Below are positions 39,425-51,273 of a DNA stretch of 64,000 bases, piece by piece. The stretch's first letter is position 1; the number at the start of each line of letters is the position of its first letter. The position numbers and the translations under genes are program-made. Source of the stretch: Pholis gunnellus (taxonomy: Eukaryota; Chordata; Actinopteri; Perciformes; Pholidae); the NCBI GenBank assembly GCA_910591455.2, contig OU342814.1, positions 17,603,303-17,667,302 of the forward strand, written 5' to 3'. A model generated the notes under the pieces. That model had not been told where the DNA came from and did no database searches. It saw only the letters and a program-made list of their open reading frames with translations.

Positions 39425-40545
39425 CAATTTATTTTGTACAAATCCCGAATTTGCCTCAGAGGGCTTTACAATCTGTACGCATGCATCATCCTCTGACCCG
39501 GGACCCTCACATCGGTACAGGAAGAAGTCCCCCCAAAAAAGCCCTTTTAATGGGGAGAAAAAAGGAAGAACCCTGAGGGAGAACATCAAAGGAGGGGTCC
39601 CTCTCCCAGGATGGACAGAAGTGCAATAGATGTCATGTGTACAGAATGAACAACATAACAGAGCTACAACACATTCAATGCATATGACATCAATTATTCA
39701 TATACTGAGAGTAGTAAGCAGAATAATGATTACATTATGACTACTAATAACAGCAGCAGTGGATATAGTAGAATAACAATGATAACAAAAGCAGTAATGG
39801 TGTCGGCAATAGCAATGTGACTAATGATGATGATAGTAGCAGTGGGTGTCAGGCAGGACCACGGCAGGAGGCAAGACCACGGACCAGATAGAACCACGAT
39901 CCACGGAAACCTGCGAGGCAAGAAAGCACAAAGACTCCGGGGAAGAAGCAAAGTCAGTAATGTGCGTTGTTGATTGTATCTGTAATAGAAATTGTAACGT
40001 GACTAATAGTAATAATTATAGTAGCAGTGGGTGTCGGCAGGGCCAGGGTCCAGATATGACCACGATCCATAGAAACCTGTGAGAAGCAAAGTCAGTAATG
40101 TGCATTAATGGGACATGAATTCATACGGAAGGAGATAGAGAAGAGGAGCTCAGTGTATCCTACGAAGTACTCCGGCAGTCTAGTTCTACAGCAGCGCATA
40201 TCTAGGGGCTGGTCCAAGGCAAACCTGAGCCAGCCCTAACTATAAGCTTTATCAAAAAATGTAAACTTAAGCCTACTCGTAAATGTGGGGAGTGTGTCTG
40301 ACCCCCCCCGTACTGAAACGGGAAGCTGGTTCCACAGAAGAAGAGCTTGATAACTGAAGGCTCTGGCTCCCAATCTTACTTATTAAGACTCTATGGAACC
40401 ACAAGTCACCCCACATTTAGGGAGCGCAGCTCTCTAGTGGGGCAGTATGGTACTATGAGTTCCTTAAGATATGATGGTGCCTGACCAATTAGGGCTTTGT
40501 AGGTGAGGAGAAGGAATGCCAGCAATATCCTTAAACCGCTCTCTG
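39425..40545. repeat. Composite dispersed repeat, about 1.1 kb, common fish type
   Basis: The left part (39,425-39,720, tttattttgtacaaatcccg, then acatcggtacaggaag) and the right part (40,120-40,545, cctgagccagccctaactat, then gaaggctctggctcccaatc, gggagcgcagctctctagtg, gatggtgcctgaccaattag) match a high-copy repeat found in many teleost genomes. The middle holds a near-duplicate block (39,836-39,915 and 40,017-40,085, sharing agtagcagtgggtgtc and accacgatcca). It has no coding capacity. The family was not assigned. Confidence 0.6.
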
Positions 40546-41673
40546 CATCAATCTATCAACATTTAAGTTGATTCATGGACACTAGTTATATTGGCTATAT
40601 TTATTATACACAGGAGATTTTAAAGTACTGTGTCATTCAGCCACCTTGTATTTTTTTAATATATATTGTATGTTGATGGCCCCAGATCTTTTCACTCTGC
40701 TCCCACTTGGGGAATATTTGTCTTACTATACTGTGAGATGACCTTCTAACCAGGCCCGGAGGCCGTTTTTAAATGCAGGCATTATGCTCCAGTCTAATTT
40801 ATTTGCCTCAATAGAACGGGGCAATCGCCCACATTTAGGTACCACATTTGAGAAAACACTCTCCAAATTATTTCCACAACTCTTAACGCAAAGAAAAGTT
40901 TGTTTAAAAGTTTGGATATTTTATGCAGTCAGATTTAAGAAACATCTACTGTTGGTGGACCACCAAATAGTTTAATAAGAACAGAAAATACATAATTTAA
41001 CGGTAAAGCACTTATGCAGCTTTACCAATATGATATAACACTGTGTAACACCTGAACTCTCACAGCAGAGGCTCTTTTACCTCATGAAAAATTCAACCGT
41101 TTTTTAAACAACAGCGTTTCTTATTATAATGCCACGAATGAAATACAGTTTGCTTTCGCCGGTGTTTAAAGCATTAAGTTCATGCTTCTTTCAGTCCCAA
41201 AGGTTTACAGTACAACATTGTACAATGAAGTAGTATTCTCTTCTATTCCATCATCACATTGTGGTTTGTACCTGCATACTACAGTACCATGTACAGTACT
41301 ACTTGTTTTTGCCTGCCAATGCATTAACAGAAGTTCAAGTCTACTGATAATCATGCAGTTGAATTCACTGGTTTACAATCGTCGTAAGAATTTAAAAAAT
41401 ACAAGAGTAGAAAGTTATAAAAAAGTTATAAAAAAAAGATAACTGCTGGGCTAAATTAGCCGGCTGCTGGCTGTAGCTTCATATGTACCGTACAGACATG
41501 ATATCAATCCTCATATCTAGCTAATCTCACTCTCGGCTAAAACAGCAATTAATCAAATTTCCCAAAATGACGAACTGTTAATTTTAAGATATGTAGTTGA
41601 GTCAATTTGTTTCCTAATTAAAGCTCCCCATCTGCTGTTCTTGTACTTTAAGTGAATTATTGAATTGTCTATA

Positions 41674-42042
41674 CAGGACTGTCTCAGAAAATTAGAATAT
41701 TGTGATAAAGTTCTTTATTTTGTGTAATGCAATTAAAAAAACAAAAATGTCATGCATTCTGGATTCATTACAAATCAACTGAAATATTGCAAGCCTTTTA
41801 TTCTTTTAATATTGCTGATTATGGCTTACAGCTTAAGAAAACTCAAATATCCTATCTCTAAATATTAGAATATCATGAAAAAGTATACTAGTAGGGTATT
41901 CAACTAATCACTTGAATCGTCTAATTAACTCGAAACACCTGCAAGGGTTTCCTGAGCCTTGAAAAACACTCAGCTTGGTTCAGTAAACTAAATCACACGT
42001 ATGGGGATTATCACAATATTCTAATTTTCTGAGACAGTCCTG
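41674..42042. mobile_element. Mariner-like MITE, 369 bp, perfect 35-bp terminal inverted repeats
   Basis: The left end caggactgtctcagaaaat and the right end attttctgagacagtcctg are exact reverse complements over 35 bp. The element is flanked by TA on both sides (41672-41673 and 42043-42044), the target duplication typical of Tc1/mariner elements. There is no transposase frame inside, so it is non-autonomous. The perfect termini suggest fairly recent activity. This family is common in teleost DNA. Confidence 0.88.
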
Positions 42043-45000
42043 TATATGGCTATGTAGCTAACAGATGGACCTTAAGAAACACAAACGAAAGATATTCAGC
42101 CTTGAAGAGAGGATGAGAGACTACATTTCAAATGATTCATATAGTATATAATCATGATCTGTGTATATTGTTGGTAATCTGCACCCATGTTGTGTAGATC
42201 GTGTTTGTATGTTTTTCATTGTAGGATCAAGGAAAGCTGACAGGCAGTTCTTATTCCAAGTACGACATTTTGAAACCAAGTTAACGTCATGATAATTTAA
42301 AGTTTTGGGGGCAAAAAAGACAAAGAGCTTCCTTTTTAGGACAAGAAAACGCTGCATGCAGTTTAAGGTACGATGGCCCAATGAATGGATAACAAAAGCT
42401 GCAGAGGCAGTCTGGACAGACGGTCAGTGATCTCCCCGCAGGGAAAATAGAAGTTATTTTAGAGCAGATTGCCTCACACTGCCCACACGAGCTAATTATA
42501 CAGACTATCCATGCGAGTCATGTATGGCAGAAATGTATAATCGCAAAGACCTACTGTTATAACGTGCTATGTGAAGAACTGATAGAGATTTTTATTTTAC
42601 AAGTAATGAGTCCATTTGGACATTTTCTTCCATGCACAGTATGATATCCATATTTAAAAATGTAAGATACACATGTATTCACATCTTCAATCATCTCTTC
42701 AGATGAAAGTAATCTCAGTAGCTCCTCCGGTGAATTGGATTTGTTTCTTAATATTTTGCCAAATATGCTGAGCTTCTGTACATTCTGTATTTGATGTGGA
42801 GGTGCAAAAGGCCATGTCATAAGATGAGTCATGAAGTGGTGGCAGTGGACTGTTTGTGTTAGGCAAAAACAGGAAGTACGTCCTTGACAGGACTCGGCCC
42901 AAATCCCAGAACAAGGTCAGTGGTTCCTTTTGAGCGCCGCCGCGGAGACTTCACAGCATCGCTCAGCACCACGTCCAAGACTGGCAGGCAGGCAGGACCG
43001 CCGGACAGGAAAGGTTTCTGAGGGCAAATCAACAATCTCAACACACATACGAGTACAGACAGATCTCCTAACTTGATTACTCTGAAGTGCACACGCACAA
43101 ACTTGAGGGAAGCAATTTTAAAGTCCGTTGAAGTTTTTCAACTTTCGGGGCACAGTGCAGTCAAGTGAAACCACCTTCGTTATTACTTGAAAACGCAAAC
43201 AAGCACTCGCCGACCAGTGCGTGAACCCCACCAGGTGCCACACCAGTCGACCAGCGTCGGCAGTGAGGGAGCAAGTCCTGACCTCTCCAGGAACTTTCTT
43301 TTGTTTTCACCTGGGAAAACTCTTTGCCTTGAGGTGAAACTGAGCAGATGATGATTCCACATGTGTGAGAGGAGGCACACGTTGGTCGGCTACACCCTCG
43401 CCAGGCCAGCAGTGTGGGTCAGTGGCTGCATTAGTACACAGCAAAATCAATCACCTTCCAGCTCACAACACCGCCCCAAGTAGCAGCGCTGCTGACTCAT
43501 GGTGCCGTTGATGATGCAGATGATAATGGCAACACCTGTTTTACTTGCATCAGTGGTGACAAATTGCACTTGTTAAATCTGCAACAATCTCTTCTCACAT
43601 TGCAAATGTGCAATATGCAGCTCCTGAAAGACTGGTGACAGCAAACCTCTTCAGCAGATTTCTTCAACTTCAAAATCATTTCAGCAGTACGGGGCTCAGT
43701 GACAACATTTAGTTAAGTTGGTGAGGTTGTGTTACTTTTTTTTTGGATACTTTATAGAAAAAGACCTGGCTCTTTACCACCCGTTAAATATCTAGTTGGT
43801 ATTTTAAATGTACAGGGGGGGAAAACTTTACAATTGAATACTTTTTACAGACTAAACGCAATCAAAATGTCTGCTCTCGAACACCTGAGTCCTTCTCTAA
43901 GTGATTTCAATGAACTGCTCTGCTCACTCTAGACGCAGTAAAGTCCATTTAATTGAGTTGCTTTTTCTCTGGTTGTAAAATAATTGATAAAACTGGACAA
44001 AAATATTCCTCAGTGGTGTTCATCCATCTACTTGCTTTATTAGTCAAATTAAGTGTTGAACACCTGGGAGACAGATGGGCACGTTTCAGTCATGGACTCA
44101 CTGTTGACCGTGAAAACAAATCCATTTAATGTAATTTAATCAGAAATACAATATTAAGCTTACTATTTTTTACATTTTTTTTAATTTATGTCTTTAAAAA
44201 AAAAAGCTGTTTTTGGTTGGGGCCTCAGGTTGCACTTGCAAGAAGTTAGATTGATTAGTTGTTTTCTCCAGTGGCAGCCTGTAAGATTTGTGGTTTATAA
44301 ACGGACATCAGCAGTTGGCTCTATGCGCACAACAGGCAGCAGGTCAGGGAAATAATCAGGAGAGTGGGGAGGAATGTTTTGTTTGTCCAAACCATCGCTC
44401 TACGTTTGTTAAAATCTTACTAGCTGGAGGATATTCTGCACGGTGTGATCTTAAATCTATATCACCATATTGTTAAATGTGTCTGTATAGAGAGATAAAT
44501 GTAACCATCATCTTTACATGAGGTTATGACATTTTCCCACGCCTTCTTTTGTTTGACTGGATGAATTTCAGTTTTCTGACCAGTTTAAGATTCTGGACTG
44601 GAGTTAAATCTGAATGGCGGGTTGAACATCTGGTTAGATGTCCTTAGATGTTGAAGGTATGTTTAGTTTAATTATATGGTATTCATTGAATACTGTAATT
44701 GGAGCAAAGTAGGCTTGGTAAGAGATGTCCAACCTGAAGGCCGCATTTAGAACAACTTGAGTCTTCGGACCGAATCCCCACTAACACCCAATATTTCCTC
44801 CCGCACAAACGCCATTACGCTGGCCAAACCCAGCGGAGTCTGCTTGGCTAACGTTTGCTTTCAAAACTCCCATGTCCATGTGGACGTCTCATGCTGCAAC
44901 TGCCACTGGGGTCCAGTGTGCTCATACAGGTCTCATGTGTGTCTGCATGGACTGGTGGTGCTGTGAATGTGGCTCTAATGTGAGCAATTGTCCTTGATCC

Positions 45001-46349
45001 CTTTCTAGGTGTGCTGACTGTTGCGCCTATAGCTGGACCACAAGTGAGGCCCTTAGCGTCATACCTAGGGACGAAATGAGATTGTCAATTAGTCTTAATA
45101 GGCAAAATGGACAGTATTATTGATTTGTATTGTGCTTTCTCAATCCCAGTTATTGGCTTGAACTGATAAACATTTAAGGGTATTAAGATATATGGACCAA
45201 CAAATGACAGATCTGACAAATCATCATTCTTTATTTTAAATCCAAAAATATTTTGTTTTTACGGCTTAACACACCGGGGGCAACTTCTTTCAGGCGAGTT
45301 TCGATTTTGTCATAAGTACTTTCACATAGAACCAGAATATTATGCATCAGAGAACTACTTTTTTTCAGAAGTTATATCCTCCGAGATTTTGCATCACGAA
45401 TAAAAGCATCAACCATTCACTTTGTGTGGAACGGATCCATTCAAGTCGTACACTATAGTGTACAAAGTCACGGAGGCTCCGCAGTCAAAGCCACGCATGC
45501 AAACTTCATTATTTCTTTCAGCCTTGACAAAGGCAGCACATACCAGATCCACTCCTTCTGCTTTTTACTTTTCACAATAAAAGCCCTAACCATATACACT
45601 GCAGAACTCACCCAGAGCATTTTGATGAAAGGAAACTCAATAAAATAGCTCACAGTAGCTTAGGCTATACAGCAATTCACCTCAGACCAGACTGCCTGGG
45701 CAGATGCTGCTTTGGATCAATAAGACCACGATAGTTGGTTGTCTGCATGTTCAAATCTATTCACACCCTTTTATTGAAAAAGTGTCACAAGAATCGCTTA
45801 TTAGCAGGCAAGTATTCAGTATTTCTGTGTTTATTTGTTCCTCATGTGTAAAGGCCTATAACTGATACCCAAAAGGTTTTGTTTCGTGCTGCAAGAACAA
45901 AGTGTCATTTGCAGTAAAACATGTGTTCTTGTAATCAGCACGGTCCAGAAAAAAATAAATAAAGAGGTAAATGAAGAAAATGCAATTAGCTGGAGATAAT
46001 AAGAAAAAAGGCTGATTATCATGCAGTTGTTGCCTTGCAAACAATATTTTGCAAATCCAACTTGAAGATGAAAGTAATATGCCCTATTTCAGGCTTTCAT
46101 TTCTCTCATAAACACACAATTTGACCAGCGACCCCATAGTCACAGATACACACTGACAGCATGGCACCAACACTGTTTTCAAGCACACGTCTGTTTTTTT
46201 GTATTATACTTTTTATTTTTTTCATATGAAACAAATCAATTCTTCCAATGTCTTTTGAAGTGTGAAATGTCTTTTTAGCATGAATCCTCACAGTACATTC
46301 AGTTAATGTTGATCTGAAAGAAAACATCTTTGAACTTGGCACTTAGAAA
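42043..46349. other. Intergenic, between the MITE and the grid1 3' end
   Basis: No gene, RNA gene or clear element. A short GC-richer patch at 42,930-43,020 (gagcgccgccgcggagactt) stands out, without a recognisable identity. Confidence 0.6.
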
Positions 46350-46677
46350 ACAACCACAAAGAATTGTCACCTTTATTGATTTAGAACAAAATTTACAAAG
46401 CTATTCAAACAGTCATTTTTTGTAATACTTTTATGTTTTTTTAAACTCAACTGTTGAGAATATTCAAAATACTCTTAATGTTGCTTCTCTCTCTCTTTGT
46501 ACTTACAAATATGTACATTGAAGACGATGTCTTGTCAGATATCGTCCCACTGACTCTTCATCACTGGTAATAAAAAGCCTTTTTAAGTGTGTTATTTATA
46601 TCTCTTCACACTGTTAGCACTCTGTTTAGCGCTCCACTATCTGTTTGAGCTTTAGTCTCTGTGAGTGTTCGGTGTGC
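46350..46677 (-). other. grid1: grid1 3' untranslated region (end estimated)
   Basis: This is sequence after the grid1 stop codon up to a likely cleavage zone about 15-25 bases past the AATAAA at 46377-46372 (minus strand). No other gene feature lies in between. The end is an estimate; a longer UTR using later signals (for example AATAAA at 46217-46212) is possible. Confidence 0.6.
46372..46377 (-). promoter_or_regulatory. grid1: Polyadenylation signal AATAAA for grid1
   Basis: A canonical AATAAA on the minus strand, 301 bases after the stop codon. It is followed by GT-rich sequence (ggtgacaattctttgtggtt), as expected for the downstream element of a vertebrate poly(A) site. Confidence 0.65.
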
Positions 46678-47115
46678 TCAGATGGATGTCCCGTGGCTTG
46701 GCTCACTGGCTTCTGGGATGGGTCCTCTTGGCACTGGTTGGTAGGACATTGGCATGGGTGTCTTGATTGGGCTCTGCCGGAAGAGCCCCCCATTGGGTGC
46801 CCTGTGTTTGCAGCGGATAGAGGGCATGGTGGCACTGCTGAGGGGCAGGGGCAAGGTCCTGCCAGTGGCTGCGCCCAGTGTCCTTCCTGCCCCATGATGC
46901 TCCTGGAGGAAGGTGGACACAGAGAGCCGCGGCGGCCCCCGATGAGCTGGGTAGTCCCGAGCAGACAAGGCCTCTAGGGACTGGCTGGGCTGCATGCTGC
47001 CAATGTCCAGGGCAGAGATCTCGATAGACTGGCCTGGCAGCTGTTTGTGGGCCAAGTCCTCGTCCAGGAGGCTGTTCAAACGATGGTGGACCTGTTCCAG
47101 GTTCACCTCTTTGTC
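46678..47115 (-). CDS. grid1: grid1 last coding exon: cytoplasmic tail with PDZ ligand GTSI
   Basis: The exon is 438 bases, phase 0, encoding residues 359-503 and the TGA stop. It starts DKEVNLEQVHHRLNSLLDED directly after the acceptor cttttcatctatccttag. It continues through LSVSTFLQEH, PLPLSSATMPSI, CKHRAPNGGLFRQSPIKTP and ends SEPSHGTSI. The block CKHR-PNGGLFRQSP-KTP and the ending SHGTSI match GluD1; GluD2 ends DPDRGTSI. The GTSI terminus is a class I PDZ ligand of the kind by which GluD receptors bind postsynaptic scaffold proteins. Compared with mammalian GluD1 there are a few small insertions (for example around SARDYPAHRGPP), but the length is similar. Confidence 0.95.
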   Translation of the reverse strand, partial: DKEVNLEQVHHRLNSLLDEDLAHKQLPGQSIEISALDIGSMQPSQSLEALSARDYPAHRGPPRLSVSTFLQEHHGAGRTLGAATGRTLPLPLSSATMPSIRCKHRAPNGGLFRQSPIKTPMPMSYQPVPRGPIPEASEPSHGTSI

Positions 47116-48359
47116 CTAAGGATAGATGAAAAGAAAGGCAGAGCCACAGAGCGTGTGTGGAATAAAAGAGGCCAGGAGAAAGGTTTTAATTGAAGGGAGA
47201 GCATGAATGTAATTAAAGAAGAGTGTGATAAAGAAAGAATGAATGTGCAGTGAAAGGGATTAGGAGGATATAGGAAAGAATAGGACGGGGATAGAGAATG
47301 AAAGGAGACAGAGAAAGACAGGTTACAATGCTTGTTTCATCATCACCATCATGACCAGTTTACATGCAGTGCATTCTACTTATTGTCATTATTTTTGCGC
47401 TCACATGAGCTTCAAGGGTGCTAAAATAACACTCTGGTTAGTTTCAACTTTATTGAAGGAACCCCGATATATCCATTTAAGATATACTGGAATTGTTCAA
47501 GCAGCCCACATCAAGAGAGACATTATCTTAAAACACAACATCTTGAATATGGGGTCGTAAAAGGTAATGTCTCCACTTCTGAAATGAACTCAAATGAAGA
47601 TGTCTCTTCATGCAGAAGTGTTTGAATTTTCTCCACAATTAGGTGACCACACATCTGCATTGGGTGACTCTTGCATGAAGAGCATCTGCTGTTAACAAGA
47701 CAGGCTCCAATGGACACACAGATCCAATGAATCAGACTTTGTGACACAGTGAAATCTAAAAGAAGACAAAGTAGTTCATGTCACTTGATCGAAATAATCT
47801 AAATTATATTCAAGAATCTTTTAATCGATTCCTATTTTTTTCCAATAACACAAATATGGGAGAGGGTAGGGAGAAGCCAAATAAAGGCAAATAATTATTT
47901 ATCACACATATTGGCTGCACCCTGCCCTCCACACAGCAATATATTTGATTCCATCATCATGCACTTAAGTCGAGCCACACTGAAGACAGACAAAACAAAA
48001 AAGCCAAATAACAGGAGAGACCATGGGGTGAGATGACAAATGAAGCAACAACAATCTACCCCATGCCCCGCCCCTTCACCCTGACACAGCCAATGACCAT
48101 CCAGTACAGTAAGTCAGGCCTCTCCTGACCTGTGTCAAGAGCCTCGGCCTCCTCCCAGTCTCTCTCTCTGTCTGTCCATATGTGCCGCCTCCCTTCTGGT
48201 GAAGCGCTTGTTATGTCATTATATGTCAATGGACCAGAAACCCTTTCCAGACCGTAATCCTTAGTCACCTGCTGAAGATCATAGACAATGATACATAACC
48301 AAAACGGTCCCTCGTGAGTCCGATCATTGACATATAATTGCAATTAATTACTACTTAGG

Positions 48360-48640
48360 TGGTAAAAGCTATAGTTTGACATTTTGAGAAATACTCTTAG
48401 TGGCTTGCCTCTCGAGAATTAGATGAAGAGATCTTTACCTCTCATGCCTGTGCCTTATGTATAGAGCTGTGAAGTGACGGGAGCAGTTTCAGGCGACCCT
48501 GGTTCCAGTTCGATTATTTTCTTTAGAGACGATGTTAGGAAGCTGACAGTTGCAGCGCTTCCCTGGCTAGCCATCTCCTGGCTTTAGCTTCTTACGCAAC
48601 TGACAGATATGAGAGCGGTATGAATTAAGAGATATACCGA
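48360..48640. repeat. Dispersed repeat (tttgacattttgagaaatac type)
   Basis: Begins tatagtttgacattttgag, then aattagatgaagagat, tctcatgcctgtgcc, and later ctggctagccatctcctggc. It matches a high-copy fish repeat, usually recognised by ttgacattttgggaaatac and by agttagatgagaagat. It lies in the last grid1 intron. The class was not assigned. Confidence 0.55.
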
Positions 48641-49689
48641 CTGCAATTTTCTTCGCCGATTCAGTTTTCAGATTTGTAAAAGTTCAACCTGCCGATTCCA
48701 ATTTAAGAACTTTAATTGACAGCAAGGCTAATTATTTTTCACCACTGTCCCGAAGAATAATTGCAGCTGCCCCATATTCAGTGTGAACCTTCCTCGTTAC
48801 TGTCATCTATAGTGGGTATTTGCATTAAATCACACAATTGAAATTATAAAGAATGATTGTATTTTAATTCTGTATTATTAGCTGCTTAGAGGCAGTTCAA
48901 GAGGTCATAATTTCCTCGCAAATATTTATTTTATATTGCTGCGAAAACCTCTAAAAACAAACTCTTTTTTTGGAAGTTTGTCACCAAAAACAAAATTTTA
49001 CAAGATTACTTTTCAACACATCATAATGGTATAATTTGACTTTGCCCAAAAAAAAATTCTACTAAATATAGCTTGAATGCATCAAAATGCGGTCACTGAT
49101 AACTCTGAGCAGCATGTCTGATTAAGTTGGTGGTGCCTCCATATTTTGGACAGCAGTTGGCACGTTGTGCTGACTTTAAACCATCATGTCTGTAAATTTG
49201 ACCGGCAAGAAATCATAAATATGAGACTGATCGGCCGGTTATGTCTGATCAGCAGGAACTCAATCAGTGCATCTTTAATATCAATCACCTCATCTAACTC
49301 CCGGCACAAAAAGAAAAAAGGCTATTTCCCAAAAAAGTCAAACCATTCCTTTGTATAGCTGATGTATACAGCTTTGAAGTAGGATTTGTTTAAAATAGCT
49401 GTCATAATGTCCACATACTGTATGTTTGTGCTGTCATGGTGCGAGCAATGCTTGGAACAATTTAAAGTGATACTCCACCCAAATCTTATGAATATTAAAC
49501 ACTTGTTCTGCACAGGCTTGACGAGCAACTTTTCAAAAAATAAGTTTGTTGTGAAAGCTGCTGTCGTCAGCATGTTATTATCCTCAATTAACTGAAAAAG
49601 TGTAAGGCTTTTTAATTAAACGATGGTATTCTAACATTTAAAAGTTTGAATCAAATAACTCTTGCTATATAAAAGACTTTCTTCTATGT

Positions 49690-49915
49690 TGGGGTTGCAG
49701 CTAATGATATTTTTTAAATTAATTAGTAATCTGTCGATGAAGTTTTTGATTGGTCTATTCAATATCATTTGTCAGGCAGTCTCATAGAAATTGTTGCCAG
49801 ATCATTTTCTGTTGCTCAACTAATCAGTTGTTTCTGCTCTAATCTACTTAAACATTTATCTTGTTTTTATCAACTAATAATCAACTCATCATTTTGGCAA
49901 TAGTTACTTTTTACA
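49690..49915. repeat. Dispersed repeat with TAATCGATTAATC-like core
   Basis: The phrases ggttgcagctaatgat, aattagtaatctgtcgatga, atcattttctgttgctc and actaatcagttgtttctgc mark the very common fish repeat built around gattaatctgtcgattat. This diverged copy is in the last grid1 intron. Confidence 0.55.
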
Positions 49916-50801
49916 ATCAGATTTCACGCCTATAGAGGGCGAGTATTTGATGCTCAAGGATAACATTTTGGGTGGAAAATCGCTTGAAAACATGTCTACA
50001 AACATAATAATGGAGCACATAACCATGAGATTATACTCAAACAACCCATCTAACACATCCCATCTATAAATAAGGAGACAGGGATGTTTGTCTCTTGTGA
50101 ATCTCACATGACAGCCGTATGTGGTTATTATTCGAGCAGCTGCACACAGAAACTGAAATAGGAATCAACAGCAGTAAGTCAAACTCAATGCGTCAAAAAA
50201 CAGCACGGGTGGAGTTTGATTTACTGTGTCTTTTCGGGACAGGACTGGATCTTTAATGGGTGTCCTCAGCAAGTGATTCTCATTTTAATGTTGGGACTGT
50301 CAAGTCAAGCAAGTCAATGCTCAGATTCTTTGCTATCTGCTTTTGCTCACACTTTAGTTTAGGGATCCATGTCAAGCCTTAGTTGTCTGGACGCCTCATG
50401 CAGAGGGGCTGTCCAGTTGACAGCAGCGAGATGAAGTCGGAGCTCTAAAGCATTAAGACTTGAATGGATTAGCTAAAGAGAGCTATTGTACAACTGAAGC
50501 GCTTATTGACTCAGAAGTACAATTTCAGTATGTCGTTTTGAATTTGCAATTCAACATTATGTACTGTTATCACTTCAGCTGCGGTTTTCTCACATGAGCA
50601 CCAGAGACTGTGACTGTCTGTTTAGGCCAAAGTTGAGGCAATTCATGTTTTGTATGCGTCAGTATGAGAGAATCACAGAGAGTGTGTTTGAGAGAGAAGC
50701 CTCAGATGTCCCTAACAAAGCACCCCGACCTCTCTCCCAACATGAGAAGGAATGAGTAGATTGATCACATGATGTCTGGACTATCATCAGGGGCACACCT
50801 A

Positions 50802-51032
50802 TTATAACTGGGTGTACTGCAGCTCTACTAAATCGGGGCTGGTGTCAGCGCCTGCTGGATCCATAAAGTAGAGTGTGGCAGTGGCATCTCTGGGCAGGAC
50901 CGGGGGGCCCGGGGGTCTGGGTCTCGACCAGGGTCTTGGTGGTGCAGGTGGACCCGTGGTGGCCACCATGGACCGGTTCTGGGTTAGCAGGCTTGGGACT
51001 GGGCCCTGGCCCGATGAGATGTCAGTTGTCAC
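50802..51032 (-). CDS. Possible alternative GluD1 C-terminus by intron retention (76 codons + stop)
   Basis: If the donor after PKE is not used, translation continues in frame for 76 residues to a TAA at 50804-50802. The stretch is rich in Pro, Ser and Thr (GPPAPPRPW, PRPPGPPVLP, resembling SH3-type PxxP ligands) and ends LVELQYTQL. The last residues, T-Q-L, fit a class I PDZ ligand (S/T-x-hydrophobic), as does the canonical GTSI end. The DNA is markedly GC-rich, especially 50880-51032, whereas the intron beyond the stop is AT-rich. ATTAAA hexamers on the minus strand at 50284-50289 and 50252-50257 could serve polyadenylation but may be chance. GC-rich DNA has few stops, and other frames here are also open, so an open frame alone is weak evidence. 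I know of no described isoform of this kind. Confidence 0.35.
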   Translation of the reverse strand: MTTDISSGQGPVPSLLTQNRSMVATTGPPAPPRPWSRPRPPGPPVLPRDATATLYFMDPAGADTSPDLVELQYTQL

Positions 51033-51273
51033 CTCTTTGGGCTGCTCTCTCCGGCATGGGTTGCTGTTCCACCAGGTCTCCAGTGCAGCCACCAGGAGCG
51101 CCAGCAGCAGCCCGGCAGCCAGGATGCAGAAGACGCCAGCAAAGCTGTGGAGACGCAGCGCCCGTCCCTCCGGCTGGGCGTCTGCGTGGCTCTGCAGGTC
51201 ACAGCGGCCTTTCCTCGGCCACCATTTCTGCTTCAGGATGTCAAGGTCCCCTTTTTCCTGAAGCTCCAATATC
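51033..51273 (-). CDS. grid1: grid1 coding exon: end of S2, M4 and start of cytoplasmic tail
   Basis: The exon is 241 bases, phase 2 to phase 0, encoding the end of residue 278 to residue 358. It begins ILELQEKGDLDILKQKWWP, then GRCDL (Cys302, the S2 disulfide partner). M4 follows at about 322-343 (SFAGVFCILAAGLLLALLVA), then the start of the cytoplasmic tail, ETWWNSNPCRREQPKE. The acceptor is tgtttcttctccacag. The donor is GAG|gtgaca, weak at intron positions +5 and +6. Joining here gives PKE-DKEVNLEQV, exactly the family sequence, so this donor is the canonical one. The frame stays open for 76 more codons beyond it (separate entry). Confidence 0.95.

Larger units (their letters stand above)
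47116..51032 (-). other. grid1: grid1 last intron (3,917 bp), start of which may be retained
   Basis: Starts gtgaca and ends ctatccttag. Its first 231 bases are the open extension described separately. Further in are two dispersed-repeat copies, at 48,360-48,640 and 49,690-49,915. An unrecognised open frame on the minus strand at 48,343-48,056 lies in ordinary sequence and is not called a gene. Confidence 0.8.

Noticed and set aside
46626..46977. Forward frame of 110 codons and a second minus-strand frame over the last exon
   Set aside because: Shadows of the grid1 C-terminal tail in other frames.
48056..48343. Minus-strand frame of 95 codons in the last grid1 intron, considered as an extra exon
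   Set aside because: No similarity to GluD receptors and no need for it: the flanking exons join perfectly in phase without it.
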